Assembly: GCA_000333855.2 (NCBI GenBank)
Contig: CM007320.1
Location: 1,177,911 to 1,241,910, forward strand
Source of the DNA: Endotrypanum monterogeii
Lineage: Eukaryota > Euglenozoa > Kinetoplastea > Trypanosomatida > Trypanosomatidae
Direction: 5' to 3'
DNA: 64,000 bases
Under the pieces are notes generated by a model that saw only the letters and a list, made by a program, of their open reading frames with translations, did no database searches and was not told where the DNA came from. The translations under genes and the position numbers were made by a program. Below, piece after piece: positions 1 through 10,916 of the stretch (position 1 is its first letter; each line of letters starts with the position of its first letter).

Positions 1-2
1 CC

Positions 3-416
3 TTACTTCTTCTTGGTCACCTGCTTGCCCTTCGCCTTACCGCGCAGCTTCTTGTTGCCGTTGCGGCGCTCCTTGACGGACTTGCGAGCCGGCAGGCGAG
101 CCTTGCCAAAACCCATGCGGGCCTTGCGGTAGTTGGGCTCGTAGCGCTTGAGGGACGCGAGGTCGTCGTAGATCAGACCGAAACCAGTGGTCTTGCCGCC
201 GCCGAACTTCGTCTTGAAGCCGAAGAGGGAGACCTGGTTCTCATCCGGCACCTTGTACAGCGTGGCGAGCTTCTTGCGGATCACCTGGGTCGGCACGGTA
301 CCGCACCAGTGCGGGTGGTTGACCTCCACGATAAACTGCTTGCGGTTAAGCAGCTTGTTCACCTTGAACTGGGAGGTGCGGATGGACACCTCAGCCTTCT
401 TCTTCTGAAAGACCAT
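3..416 (-). CDS. RPS24: 40S ribosomal protein eS24 (RPS24)
   Basis: This encodes a 137-residue eS24, a structural protein of the cytosolic small ribosomal subunit. The sequence shows the family's compact basic fold, with the motif QVSLFGFKTKFGGGKTTGF near residues 65-83 and a long lysine/arginine-rich tail ending in TKKK. The length agrees with eukaryotic eS24. An in-frame ATG lies 17 codons upstream, but I chose the ATG at 416 because MVFQKKKAEVSIRTSQF is the usual eS24 start. A polypyrimidine tract on the coding strand (plus-strand purines at 521-550) is followed by the first AG at 436-435, which would leave a very short 5' UTR, typical of highly expressed ribosomal protein mRNAs. This is the last complete gene of the transcription unit in the window. 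Identification is firm. Confidence 0.96.
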   Translation of the reverse strand: MVFQKKKAEVSIRTSQFKVNKLLNRKQFIVEVNHPHWCGTVPTQVIRKKLATLYKVPDENQVSLFGFKTKFGGGKTTGFGLIYDDLASLKRYEPNYRKARMGFGKARLPARKSVKERRNGNKKLRGKAKGKQVTKKK

Positions 417-1648
417 GATTCCTACTGTATCTCTCTGTTGCAATGGGCATACGTCAGGTGAGGGCATAATTTATAGATGTGGTTGATGGTGCGTGGTATG
501 GGAGGATGAGGTGATGTAGCAGGGGGGGGGGAGGAGGGAGGAGGGAGGGAAGGGTACAGCAGAACAAGGAAGAGTGTATTCCAAGGGACGAGGCCGTGGA
601 GTGATGGCTGGGATTGAAATACGGGGCATCGAGAAGTCCTCGGCATCTGTATTGGACTGATCCCGTCGACGCGACTGGAACCTGATGTCCTGCCACTCCC
701 CCCGTAGGTGAGCTTCGACCATTGTGGAGAGTAGGCTGGTCGTTGAGTGGGGGAATTGCAGCCGCACGCGCAGGTATGGAGATGGGAAACAGCGTTTTCT
801 CATCTTGATGCTTGGAGCCTCCCCTCCCCTCACCCCACCCCCGCACACAGACACGTGCAGGCGATAGTTACCCTGCAAGGATGCTGGCACTCGCCGGTGT
901 GGGGTGGGGGAGGAGTGGGAGGAGGTGGTACTGTTGCTACCATAAAGGCTGTGCAGAGGCTACAGACAGAAGTAATGAAATTTCCGCCTTTTCCGTTGCT
1001 ACCAGACCCTGTTCCACCCCTTCTTCTATGCTTAGTATGATTCAGCTTCTGCGGCTATTCAACACTGCCGACGATGCCATGCCAAAACAGACACCGCTAA
1101 TGACCACTTCACGCCACGAAGGAATCACCATCACCACCATGATGGAGGGGGAGGGAGGAGCGGGACCGACCTGAGCGCGTGCCGAGAGACACATCCACTA
1201 GATACACACACACACACACACACATCTACACTGCGAGAGAAGTTATAGTAATCGACAAAAAAAGGAGAGCACAGTGAAGCAGGCTCTCATGTGCCAATAA
1301 ACTGTACATGTTGAAGGCTTCACAAAAAAAAAAAAATTAATTTCCCCTTCGGTGTGGAGGGCAGCGGGGGACACAAATGGGGTGTTGAACAATATAGTTT
1401 TTCTTCTACATCAAACGAAAAGGAGCCAGTGAAAATAGACGCCCGAAAAGGAAAGACTAAACACGGGGGCGGGCACGACCCAAGGGGGGAAAAATGGGGT
1501 ATGTGGGCCAGAGGAGGTGTGTGTGTGTGTGTGTGAGGGGATGGGGAGGGTGATGACACCCTTCCATTCCCTCCGCTTTACCTCTTTTCTTCTTTCCTTC
1601 CTCATCACTCATTTCCTGAAAAGAAAAGGTGGCGCCAAACGATACTAG
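417..1648. other. Intergenic spacer RPS24-CFAP65
   Basis: No convincing gene; the open frames here are low-complexity and lie on both strands. The spacer holds the 3' UTR of CFAP65 and the 5' region of RPS24. It contains a G/A-rich plus-strand block at 521-550 (pyrimidines on the transcript), an (AC)n tract at 1204-1224, an A13 run near 1323 and a (TG)n tract at 1517-1535. Confidence 0.7.
435..550 (-). promoter_or_regulatory. Predicted trans-splicing signal of RPS24
   Basis: On the transcript strand, positions 550-521 read as an almost pure C/T tract. The next AG dinucleotide downstream is at 436-435, with none between. This is the standard polypyrimidine-tract-plus-first-AG layout for spliced-leader addition in trypanosomatids. 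It predicts a 5' UTR of about 18 nt plus the leader. The acceptor is inferred; two further AGs follow within 4 nt. Confidence 0.45.
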
Positions 1649-4600
1649 CTAAAGGGCGGCGACAGCTTCGGATAGTGCGTTGCGGAGAAGTTCCTCCAGT
1701 ACCTCCTCTGTTGCCACAACACTGCTAACGGTATTCCTGCTGGGCTCTTCTTCTGCTGGCGGTTGTGTAGTAGACAATGAGTACGTGTTGGAGACCTTTG
1801 CAGAATGGAGTAGCTTCATCTGTGCGTATGTGACGTGGTGAGGAGCAGCCATGGCTGTGAAGGCGTTTTGAACGGCAGATGTGGAGACCACATTACGGAT
1901 GAGTTCGTCCATAATCTTTTTAATGAAGCACTGCTCTGTCGAAGTGGTGCGGATCAAAGCGGCCCGCGAGGCAGCTCGTGCCGGTGGGCTGGGGGGTGTC
2001 GGGTCCATGTGAATATTGTAGAGGGCAGGGGTGTAGGCCTCATTCAACCTGCTCGAGCCGTAGAGTGCCTCATAATCATCCCGTGGCATCACGCGCGCTT
2101 GCAAAAGAAGATTGAGGGTGGTCGCACCGCTGCCGCTATGACGACTAGAGTTGGAGGTAGGCCGTGATGTCGACGCCGAGTGACGACCAGGGTGGCTTCC
2201 ACTGAGATTGCGGTGCCTGTCTTTCCCGTCGCGAGGGGCGGCGCAGGGTATGACACTGCATGTCATAAGCCGCGCCAGCACTTGGCTGGTCCGACCAGCA
2301 TAGAAGAGTATCCTAAATGTTTGTTCCTTGCCGGGCTGCACGACACCGTCGGACGGGAGCACAACAATTTGGGCGTCCCCCCGCTCTGGGCGATCGGCGT
2401 GCCAGGTAAACCGCATGGCCGTCAGGCAGTCGGCAGAGAGTTGAAGTGTGCAGGTGCGCCTACACAGGGTGAAGTAGGGGACGGCACCGAGTGTGCAGAT
2501 GTCGTCGGACAAGAGGGCTGGGGCCGCGCGTGCACCAAGTACCAACGGGGCCGTGGGTATTTGCAGCAGCGCTTCGTCGATCCACTGCATCACTGACGTC
2601 TTAGGTACCTTACGAGGGTGGTAGCCACATCCGACCAGATCGATGGAGTAGCCTTCTCCCTTCGCTACCTGTACCATAACACTCAACCGGTACTTGATTG
2701 CTTCCAGCGGCCTGAAGTAAAAGCCGATGCGGGCTGTGCTGCGCGGCAAGACTGTACCCTGTGGGTCCACGCACTGGAACACAGGGAAGCCGTAGTGCTC
2801 TTGCATGTGATCCTCCAGTGCCTCCAGGTCAACCGAGTAGTCGACGGGCTCATCAAAGGGGTTTGTCGCTGTAATGAACTGCAGCGGCGGCTCCATGTCA
2901 CCAAGGGCCACAGGCAACAACTCGTAAACCTTCTCGTGGTGGAAGTTCAGCGCACGAACCTCGGCAGGTAGCGTACGCCCCTCAAGAACGACGACAACGC
3001 GTCGCCCCCCTCGGCCTACGCGCAGCAACATTGGCAGTCGATGTACACCCACTTCCTCGTGCACGTAGCACACCTCAAGTTTAACTGTGTGCCCAACATC
3101 GATGCTGCCCTGCTGCGGCGTTACCGTCAGGAGTCCGCGGTGAATAATGTAGTACAAACTCTCCAGCTCGGTATTTCCCAGACACCAGTGTTCTCTGTTT
3201 GCTTCATGCTGCGTCGGCAGCATGACAGCAAACGGTGCGGGGCAGTCGCCGGTGTTCCGAAGGCTCACGGTGAGGCGCACCGCGCCGTCATCAACATGCG
3301 CTACGCCGAGATCCATTGAAATGGGCTCCAATCCACTGACAAAGTGCTGAAACGATGCGTTCGCTCCACTGTCGCCGTCGGCAGGCTCCAAGGCATCGGT
3401 GGCCAACTGCGTGTTGATCGCATTGATGTTAAGCTGCTGCCATGCCAGAGGCCGCGCCACGCCTGGGAAGTCCACGTCCACCACCTGCACCGCTGGATGC
3501 GCAGCTCGAAGACGCCAGCGGCAGTGGGGATGCCGTTCCGCTTCCTCGACAGTAGACGCGTTCGGTACGTGTGCCAAGGTGGTGGACAGGCCGCTCACGA
3601 TGGCGTAGACAATAAATTCGGTGAGGCCTGGTACAGGCTGGGCCGAAACCAGCACGGATGTATGCGTGCGCGCTGGAAGGACACCGTTGCTGTTGTGAAG
3701 ACGCGGTGACAGTGCAGCAGCGGTTCCTGACTTGCTGGCATGTACCATCATGACACGCACATCGTACTGCACATCGCAATAACCGCTGTTGTATACCGTG
3801 AGGGCTACTTGCTGCTCTCGTGTATCGGCGGCCTCACCCGCATCGATGATGCGAGGTTCCACCTCGACGTCGGCGCGGACGCCTTCGCCGCGCACGTGCA
3901 GATGCTGACAGTACTTATTTTGTATCTCTTTAAGCTCCGAGACCCCCCCTGTGGTATGCTGCACATGAAGCTGCAGAAACCCGTCAAACACACGAGGTTG
4001 CTGTGGGCTAAAGAAGATCTTCACGGGAAGACGCATGCCGCTATGCACTACCCCACGGTCAGGTTCCATGCGCACCACCCCAAGAAGCTCTGCTGACGTG
4101 CCCAGACTGAACTGCACAGACAGCGCTGTTGGGTTTCGCAGCCACGCGTTCTGCTGCGCTTCGCCTGAGACGCAAGTGAGAGGTAATGATAAAGATTGTA
4201 GCGACGCTGTCAAGCCCGCGCCAACCTTATGCCATTGCAGTTGTGGGAGGCACACTTCACCAAAGAGGGAGAGGCGTACGATTTCTGTGCCAGGTATTCC
4301 GGGGTTGAGGTGCTGTTGATTTGAACTCAAAAGAAATGCGGCAGTCGCCGCGTACTGAGCCGCGCTTCTGGGGTTGAACTTGACCACAAGAAGGTGACGC
4401 CCACGAGCTGGCAGTACTCCCTCAGTCGGAAATACTGAGAAGACGGCTTCATTCATGTCACTGGATTCTTGCTGATGCGTCTCTTGCAATGCCGGAACCC
4501 CTAGTGTGACGGGTGCCGTGTTGGGTGGTGCGACTACGGCACTAACTTGATCGAGAGTAACACCCGTCAATTCATAGCGCACCGATGTAGAAGCCTTGTT

Positions 4601-6775
4601 ATGAAGTGATATCACCTGGTAGGAGGAGCCACCGAGGCGGCATGCCGGCAGGCGTACCTCCCGTGTGCAGCTGACGTTATTGGGTTCCCCTTGGTACTGC
4701 TGATTAGACTTCTGCTTGGAGGCAGCCGAGGTGGGCATGGGGGCACTCGTGCAGGTAACCGTGAAACACTGTGGCGGCAACACGCATGCATCCGGCGCCA
4801 GGTAGAAAGCGGACATAGAATCATAGTTCACATAGCACTCCAGCGTGCTGGCGGTTGATGATTCCTCGCTGAAGGCGTTGCTGCGTTGAAGTTGGAAGAC
4901 GGCGGAGCCGTTCGGAGGAACAAGCTGCTGAGCGGGCACTACTGTGTACGGACATGTTTCCGATGCAGGGACACTCCAGGTGGCCACTGCCCCCACCTCG
5001 GATGTATTCATGACTGTGACCAGCTGCGCACGTGAATCGCCACCGGTGCCACTGGCACCGCCGAGCATGTAAAGCGCCTTTGCATCGACGCCGAAATGTG
5101 TATCTACAGAAACACAGCCGCTGGCGGTCTCCAAGTTGCTAAGTGGGACGCGCAGCTTACGTTTTGTTTCGCGCATGGCAGCGGCGGTGATGCGGGCTTC
5201 TTCTTCGATGCGCCGCCAAGTCTGTAATGTCGAGGCAGTTACGGCGCACTTCAATCCTCTTCGCTGGCTGCTGTTTGTCTCTCTCTCTCTCGGTTCTAAC
5301 CCGGTGGCGGCTGCGGCGGCGACACTCGCCAGTTCGTCTGGTGTGAGAAGCCCCAAGCCATGTTCCATCCGCAGTCGCGCCGCCTCGACGTCTGCAAAAG
5401 TCAACAACGGTGGTCGCGTGGCACTGGTATAGGCACCACCGAATACATCAACCACCACCGTATCCTTCGCGCCCTCTACGAGCAGGTGCAGGCGACGGTA
5501 GTAGAGGATGGGATGCGTGGGGAGAAAGGTGATTGACACCTGCAGGCTGGATTGTGCTGCAATGAAGCCGCGGCTAGGTTCCACCAAGAAGGCTGCGCCG
5601 GGCGATGTGTTCATCCATGAGAAGTTCGCATCCGCTTTCGAGGTGTTACGCAGTATTATGTGGCGTGTGCGTTGCTTCACCGTCGACAAGTTCTCCAAAT
5701 CCACAGTTCCGTAGTCCAAACTACTACCCGACACCGTCACACGTGGTCCATCCGTGACACCACTTAGCTCCAAACGCAACGAGTTTCCATGGGCGCAATC
5801 TATTTGGAAGGTGTTGAAGTTGATCACCCCGGGGCTGCCGGGTGTGTAGTGGATCCGCACCGACTGTACCCCGTCGCGAGGAATGATGAAGACACCATCG
5901 TCACCCGGATTGTCTCGCTCTATCTCTACCTTCCCCTCAGGGGCAACGTGAAATGCACACGTAAGATTTTCATCTACGCGCTTAATCTGGAGAGACACGG
6001 GAACCGGCGAGGGATTGCGCAATTGGATCACCTTGCTGCAGTTGCTGTTGCTGTTGTGGAGTGCTTTCATTTGTACCGCCAGTGTTCCCTCTTCTGCACT
6101 TGGGTCCTGAAAAGAAACGTATGGGTGCTTGCCGATACCTGATACCTTGAGGGTTGTGATAACGTTGTCCGTCCCAGTGAGTCGACACACCGCCTGCGCA
6201 ACCATTGTGCAAGCTTCTGTCGGGGTAAAGAGTAGTGCAATTTGCATTACTTCCCCTTCGTCCAGCACGGCGTGGCTGGGCAGAATACAAAATGGTGCCG
6301 CGACTTCCCAACTAAACTCTACCGGGGCGGTACCGTCGTTGCGCAACTCCACCTGCGCGTGCGCGGTTGTGCCGACGGGACAGTAGCCAAAGTCGTGGTT
6401 GGACGGAAGCTTGAGCTTCGCGTACGGCGTAAAACAGTCCAGTCGCACCTGAAAGGCCCCGTATCCCTCTACGGTGATTTTTATGCTGTCATGCAGCTCT
6501 ACCAGCTCGTTGGGGCGGAAAGCGATGGCGATCTCATGCGACACACCACTTCGAAGTGTGATTGGCTCTGGAAAGGGTGTCATGAAGATCTTTCTGTTCG
6601 CTGGCAGTGAAAGACGAAACGTCCGTGGGTCAGGGCAGACGTTTTTCACCAGGATCTTGCGCATGTATTCTTTGCCAGGTACCCATTCTTTCCAAGTTAA
6701 ACAGTCTATACAGTCTACTCCAAGCGTTCGCCGCCGCTGTTCGCGGCGCTCTTTTCTAGAAGACACATCCGTCAT
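1649..6775 (-). CDS. CFAP65: Cilia- and flagella-associated protein 65 (CFAP65)-like
   Basis: This is a 1708-residue protein built from repeated MSP/ASH-type immunoglobulin-like domains. The N-terminus carries the pattern seen in CFAP65/CCDC108: a WKEWVPGKEY segment, then FPEPITLRSGVSHEIAIAFRP near residues 67-88. Further modules follow with the recurring layout 'LRNxxxxPxxFSW ... VxPxxGxxxxxxSxxxxITFxP'. CFAP65 is an axonemal central-pair-associated protein required for flagellar assembly and motility in other organisms. Length is close to that of animal CFAP65. The start is the first ATG of the frame; a polypyrimidine tract on the coding strand lies at 7008-6992 with an AG about 10 nt further on. 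Hydin and CFAP47 share the same domain type but are much longer or lack the N-terminal signature. The last 150 residues are Ser/Thr-rich and look disordered. Confidence 0.85.
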   Translation of the reverse strand: MTDVSSRKERREQRRRTLGVDCIDCLTWKEWVPGKEYMRKILVKNVCPDPRTFRLSLPANRKIFMTPFPEPITLRSGVSHEIAIAFRPNELVELHDSIKITVEGYGAFQVRLDCFTPYAKLKLPSNHDFGYCPVGTTAHAQVELRNDGTAPVEFSWEVAAPFCILPSHAVLDEGEVMQIALLFTPTEACTMVAQAVCRLTGTDNVITTLKVSGIGKHPYVSFQDPSAEEGTLAVQMKALHNSNSNCSKVIQLRNPSPVPVSLQIKRVDENLTCAFHVAPEGKVEIERDNPGDDGVFIIPRDGVQSVRIHYTPGSPGVINFNTFQIDCAHGNSLRLELSGVTDGPRVTVSGSSLDYGTVDLENLSTVKQRTRHIILRNTSKADANFSWMNTSPGAAFLVEPSRGFIAAQSSLQVSITFLPTHPILYYRRLHLLVEGAKDTVVVDVFGGAYTSATRPPLLTFADVEAARLRMEHGLGLLTPDELASVAAAAATGLEPRERETNSSQRRGLKCAVTASTLQTWRRIEEEARITAAAMRETKRKLRVPLSNLETASGCVSVDTHFGVDAKALYMLGGASGTGGDSRAQLVTVMNTSEVGAVATWSVPASETCPYTVVPAQQLVPPNGSAVFQLQRSNAFSEESSTASTLECYVNYDSMSAFYLAPDACVLPPQCFTVTCTSAPMPTSAASKQKSNQQYQGEPNNVSCTREVRLPACRLGGSSYQVISLHNKASTSVRYELTGVTLDQVSAVVAPPNTAPVTLGVPALQETHQQESSDMNEAVFSVFPTEGVLPARGRHLLVVKFNPRSAAQYAATAAFLLSSNQQHLNPGIPGTEIVRLSLFGEVCLPQLQWHKVGAGLTASLQSLSLPLTCVSGEAQQNAWLRNPTALSVQFSLGTSAELLGVVRMEPDRGVVHSGMRLPVKIFFSPQQPRVFDGFLQLHVQHTTGGVSELKEIQNKYCQHLHVRGEGVRADVEVEPRIIDAGEAADTREQQVALTVYNSGYCDVQYDVRVMMVHASKSGTAAALSPRLHNSNGVLPARTHTSVLVSAQPVPGLTEFIVYAIVSGLSTTLAHVPNASTVEEAERHPHCRWRLRAAHPAVQVVDVDFPGVARPLAWQQLNINAINTQLATDALEPADGDSGANASFQHFVSGLEPISMDLGVAHVDDGAVRLTVSLRNTGDCPAPFAVMLPTQHEANREHWCLGNTELESLYYIIHRGLLTVTPQQGSIDVGHTVKLEVCYVHEEVGVHRLPMLLRVGRGGRRVVVVLEGRTLPAEVRALNFHHEKVYELLPVALGDMEPPLQFITATNPFDEPVDYSVDLEALEDHMQEHYGFPVFQCVDPQGTVLPRSTARIGFYFRPLEAIKYRLSVMVQVAKGEGYSIDLVGCGYHPRKVPKTSVMQWIDEALLQIPTAPLVLGARAAPALLSDDICTLGAVPYFTLCRRTCTLQLSADCLTAMRFTWHADRPERGDAQIVVLPSDGVVQPGKEQTFRILFYAGRTSQVLARLMTCSVIPCAAPRDGKDRHRNLSGSHPGRHSASTSRPTSNSSRHSGSGATTLNLLLQARVMPRDDYEALYGSSRLNEAYTPALYNIHMDPTPPSPPARAASRAALIRTTSTEQCFIKKIMDELIRNVVSTSAVQNAFTAMAAPHHVTYAQMKLLHSAKVSNTYSLSTTQPPAEEEPSRNTVSSVVATEEVLEELLRNALSEAVAAL

Positions 6776-7725
6776 GTTGCTATTGTCGTACAGAGGTTGT
6801 ATGCGCGTGTTGTTTGTGCAGGTTCACCACAAACATGCGCTTTTGTGTGCGCTGCGGTTCGACAATACACACACACAAAGGCGGAGGTGGATGGCGTGGA
6901 AAGGGAATGAGTTGTGAAACAAATATATAAAACAAGAGGAAAAGTTGGTAATGGTGGTGCTGAGTGTTATCGACGGTCCTAAGTGACCCATAGGGGGGAG
7001 GGGGGGGGCAGGTCGTTGCGGCACTGAGAGAGGAGGGGCAAAAACACACGCTGCCGATGTTTTTCCTCCTTTTTGTCCCCCCCTTTCTCTCTACACCGCT
7101 ACTCCGCACAATTCCTTTCACCTTTCCCTCTAGTTATCACATGCTGGCCTGCGCGGTAGCGGGTGATTCGCTGAACACCGTGGCGCCACCAGCACTGCGC
7201 TGCCTCTTTTAATTCTGGTTAGCTTTCGCTTCTCTTTCGCTGTTATCCCCCTCCACTCCCAAAGCGGGGGAGGAGGGGGCAACATAAACAGAGAGGTGGA
7301 GTGCACGACACTCCACATATACATGGGTCCCACATCCATCATTTGTGATGGGACTGTGCACCTTTCATTCATAGAGTAGCGGTGCGGGATTAAAAAAAAA
7401 AATGACGACAAGTCCATAGACAGGAAATGTGCAAAGAGGGTCGGAGAAAGGGAAAAAAACTGCGACGCAGATATACGAGGCTTTCACGCCCATATATACA
7501 TATATAAAGGCACCTGAAAATGTATCGGTGGGCAGAAATATACTCCGCTTTCTTCCTCCCCCTCAAACGATATCATGGAGAGATCGCATTCGGAGCATCC
7601 ATGGCACTGGAGTACACACTCCATCTCATTGCTTCCCCTCAACGGCTGCGGCACGAAAAGAAGCAGCTTCGAGCTTGAAAACTGTTTTCTAGGTTTACTT
7701 CGCTTCCTTTCGGATTTGTATGCCC
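6776..7725. other. Intergenic spacer CFAP65-ABCG6
   Basis: No supported gene. The spacer includes a G-rich plus-strand block at 6992-7008, which is a polypyrimidine tract on the transcript and the likely trans-splicing signal for CFAP65. An A10 run lies near 7391, and an AT-rich stretch (7480-7510) with a TATATACATATATAAA core belongs to the 3' UTR of the ABC transporter. Short open frames here have compositions typical of UTR sequence. Confidence 0.65.
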
Positions 7726-9762
7726 TCACTTCGCTTCGGTCGAACGCCATCCGCGCAGCACTAGGTAGCCGAGTACAAAATAGACGACCATGCTGATCAC
7801 CACGTAGACGACGTAGAAGCCAATTTCGTTTGCATACATACCTTGCGAGGCTGCGAATGCGGATCCAGAGGTGATGCACGGCACAACATCGGTCATGACA
7901 GGGTCACAGACAAGGGTTAGCCCATCGAATTCGTTCGCCACAAGCGCCGAGAAGGCAAAGCGAACAAACGAGACATGTTTGATCCAGCGCCACATGAATG
8001 GGATGCTGTTCAGACTCACCAGCATGCCACCCGTTGGTAGAAGATACAAAACCAACAACAGAGACGTGAAGATGTTCGCGGTGGAGTAGTCCTTGGACAG
8101 GTTAGATGTCAAAAGACAAAGCGCGTAGCTATTCAGCATAACCAGGGTGCCGACGCTATTGAAGATGAGGAATTTTTTAAGGGAGCATTGTAACCCCACC
8201 ATGAAGTAAACAGTTGCGTTGAAAATTGAGTTCATCAGTACTCCGATGGGAACATCTTGTATGATCTTACCCACGTAGTAGGCCGACGTACTGTACAGAC
8301 CATTTCGATGCTCACGCGCGTATATGGCGCGATCTGTCAGAAACATCTCGAGGCTGCCAATGGAAGAGAAGGTGCTGATCATCATGACAAAAAAGAGGAC
8401 ACCCATACGACTGCGAATGCTGTCTTGCGAGTCACCTACTTGCCAGTATATACTACCCGTGAGGAAGGCAAAGACCAACGCAGAGGATACGGTGACGTAT
8501 GTTGCAACAGGGTCACGGCAACGATTGCACAGATAGCGCATGGCGATGCACCGCACTTGTGTTGCCCAGCTGCGATGTAGGGCACACACTGGGGATTCGG
8601 CCACTGTCAAGCTTAGTGTTGCTTCCCTGGAGGAGCGCCGCAGCTCTTGGATTTTCTGCAAAACGTCAGTAAGCCGTAGAGAGGCAAAGGCAGCGGCGAC
8701 GTCACGGCCTTGCGTTGGCGCAATGGGCGGTAGATGATCCCAAGAATCCTTCGAGCTGTCTGGCGACGGAGGACCTCTGAGCTGATCCCTGGCTATGGAT
8801 GTTTCCCCTTCTGCCAACTGGTGTTGATACGCAAGCCGCGCCTCCTCGCTGCCTGGCAAAATGGAAACGCAGTCGATGAGATGGTCAGCTGGGTTGACTG
8901 GGCAGCTGGGCGAAAGACCGATTTCGGCTAGGAACCCCATCGCTTCAGCAGCCGCGCCAAAGTATGCCTCTTCCCCAGCCCCATTCAAAAGTAAAACACG
9001 GTCGAATACCTCATAGATGCGAAGGCGCGGCTGATGGATCGAGAAGATGACGATCACCCCGGAGCGGGAGAGTGAGCGGAGGAGCGTGACAAGGCTAAGC
9101 GCGGTGAAGGTGTCGAGGCCGGTTGTGGGCTCATCCAGGAAGAGCAGAGGCGGTGATGTAACCATCTCTGCTGCGACAGCGCAACGCTTCTTCTCCCCGC
9201 CGCTAATGCCGCGCACGGCCACATTGCCGATGCATCTGTGACGTACATGATCAATACCAAGCTGTCGGAGCACTCGCGAGACTCTGAGTTCCACTGCCTC
9301 TGCCGAAACACTCTTCGAAGTACGGAGGGTGGCAGAGAACCGCACCGCCTCTTCGACTGTCACATAAGGGTGCATTAGATCTTCCTGCTGCACGTAGCCA
9401 CTGCAGCGCCGGAAGGCGTTCGGCTCAACCGGCGCCCCGTTCAGCAGAATATGACCTGTCATTTTACCCTTGCCCCCTCTCTTACGCTGTGCCAATATGT
9501 CGAGCAACGTCGTCTTGCCTGCCCCAGATGGTCCCAGAACCGCGAGCATCTCGCCGCTTCGAACGTATCCCGAAACATTCCGTATGATGCTCCGCTCGTT
9601 GTCTTTGTCAGCAGAGCCAATCGTGTAGCTGAGGTCTTCCCAGGTGAGCACAGTTTCTTCCTGGGGGGATGTCGAGGAGGAGAGGTGACAAAGGAGCGCA
9701 GCCTCTTCGCGAGCGGTGGGCGGCGCTGGATATGACATTAATGCGACGCACGGAAAGGGCAA
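7726..9762 (-). CDS. ABCG6: ABCG-family half-transporter (ABCG6-like)
   Basis: This is a 678-residue half-size ABC transporter with the reverse order typical of the White/ABCG family: nucleotide-binding domain first, membrane domain second. Walker A is GPSGAGKTT at about residues 77-85, the signature is ISGGEKKR at about 186-193, and Walker B is LLFLDEPTTGLD at about 206-217. The membrane half has about six hydrophobic spans from residue 420 to the C-terminus. A half-transporter must dimerise, probably at the plasma membrane or an endosomal membrane. From memory, the ABCG gene at this position of Leishmania chromosome 36 is ABCG6, linked to phospholipid movement and drug efflux; the symbol rests on that synteny and not on a search. 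The first ATG was used; M9 is an alternative start. All catalytic motifs are intact. Confidence 0.88.
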   Translation of the reverse strand: MPFPCVALMSYPAPPTAREEAALLCHLSSSTSPQEETVLTWEDLSYTIGSADKDNERSIIRNVSGYVRSGEMLAVLGPSGAGKTTLLDILAQRKRGGKGKMTGHILLNGAPVEPNAFRRCSGYVQQEDLMHPYVTVEEAVRFSATLRTSKSVSAEAVELRVSRVLRQLGIDHVRHRCIGNVAVRGISGGEKKRCAVAAEMVTSPPLLFLDEPTTGLDTFTALSLVTLLRSLSRSGVIVIFSIHQPRLRIYEVFDRVLLLNGAGEEAYFGAAAEAMGFLAEIGLSPSCPVNPADHLIDCVSILPGSEEARLAYQHQLAEGETSIARDQLRGPPSPDSSKDSWDHLPPIAPTQGRDVAAAFASLRLTDVLQKIQELRRSSREATLSLTVAESPVCALHRSWATQVRCIAMRYLCNRCRDPVATYVTVSSALVFAFLTGSIYWQVGDSQDSIRSRMGVLFFVMMISTFSSIGSLEMFLTDRAIYAREHRNGLYSTSAYYVGKIIQDVPIGVLMNSIFNATVYFMVGLQCSLKKFLIFNSVGTLVMLNSYALCLLTSNLSKDYSTANIFTSLLLVLYLLPTGGMLVSLNSIPFMWRWIKHVSFVRFAFSALVANEFDGLTLVCDPVMTDVVPCITSGSAFAASQGMYANEIGFYVVYVVISMVVYFVLGYLVLRGWRSTEAK

Positions 9763-10916
9763 GAACAGGCACCGACGTGGGGATGATAGAGAGTGGGCCG
9801 CAGAAAGGTGCCGGCATCTGCCGAGATGGAGTTCGTGGTACAGCGGTAAAAGAGGCGGACCCGCTGGGATGTGGTTGGATTCCCTGCGATAGAGTCGGGG
9901 ACGAGGAGGATACGTGCCAACGCAAACCGAAACGGCGGGGATAACACGATGTGATACTCACAAGAGTCACTACAGGGAGGCTATCCGGCCCTATGAAATT
10001 ACCACGCGTGCGAATATGCTGTGATTTGGTAATGGGCTTTTCTGTGGTGGTGGTGATGGGGGGGGGGGAGGGAAAAACTCAGTCACCGCCTCGCCTGCTT
10101 GTTTGTTCGTGGTCGTGACACTCAGATCTCCTCCACACATACAGGAGGAAGGCGAATTGATATATTCAGTGGGGGAACAGTCGCTTTCGCGTTGGACGGC
10201 GTTGCTTGGTGGTATGGGGCCTGTGACTGGGTTCGCACCGCCAGATCATATGAAAAGGAAAACGGCAAGACAAAAAAAAAAGAAGAGGGGGTTCCAATCG
10301 ATTGTGTCACCTTCCTGTGTCATGATACATGACTCGAGAGAGGCGGTAGAGACAGCAGCATTTGAGAAGGGTATTGGGCACCGGAAACTGGCCTGACCCT
10401 TTTATTGAGATTGGCCTGCACGCAAATGTGTGTGTGTACTTCCCCAATTTCTGATGGGCAACGGTGAAGCGGACGGGGGGGGGCACAGAAACAGATGTGC
10501 GACCTCAAAGCAAACGTCGTAGTTGTTGTCTTCCCTCTCTTCTCAGACCATCAGGTACAGTATGAGCCTTTGTCAGTTTGTTATGCCAAAGCGCGTAGCA
10601 GGTGCAGGATAAAAGATAGGCGGATAGCAGAGCACCACAGTAAGAGAAGGATCAAGGCTGCACGTGGGTGTGTACGCGCAAGCCATCGTCTGTTTGGTCA
10701 AAGTTACTCATGTCGGAGCAGCTGTCATTAGCGCTGGGGTGGGCGCGGCGCAACAGGCCACCTCAATGCCTACACGACGTTGAGGAGAGCCTATCAATAG
10801 TGAGGATCACACGTGGCAGGAGTCAGTGAGGCTGCACAGCGGGTGATACTCGGCGCAGGGAGGAGGGGGAGGGGGGGGGAGAGAAGGAGGAGATCAGAAC
10901 GTGGCCACCGAAATTT
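9763..10916. other. Intergenic spacer ABCG6-MCM-like gene
   Basis: No supported gene. Purine-rich plus-strand blocks (pyrimidine tracts in the transcript) sit at 10058-10074 and 10270-10291, upstream of the transporter, and at 10857-10893, just after the MCM-like stop. The first of these is the best candidate trans-splicing signal for ABCG6. Open frames on both strands overlap each other and show no family resemblance. Confidence 0.65.

Noticed and set aside
7484..7879. Minus-strand frame of 131 codons at the end of ABCG6
   Set aside because: Overlaps the 3' end of the transporter in another frame and runs into AT-rich UTR; no protein-like blocks.
10215..10250. GGGTTCGCACC as a tRNA B-box
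   Set aside because: No matching A-box or cloverleaf could be folded around it by eye.
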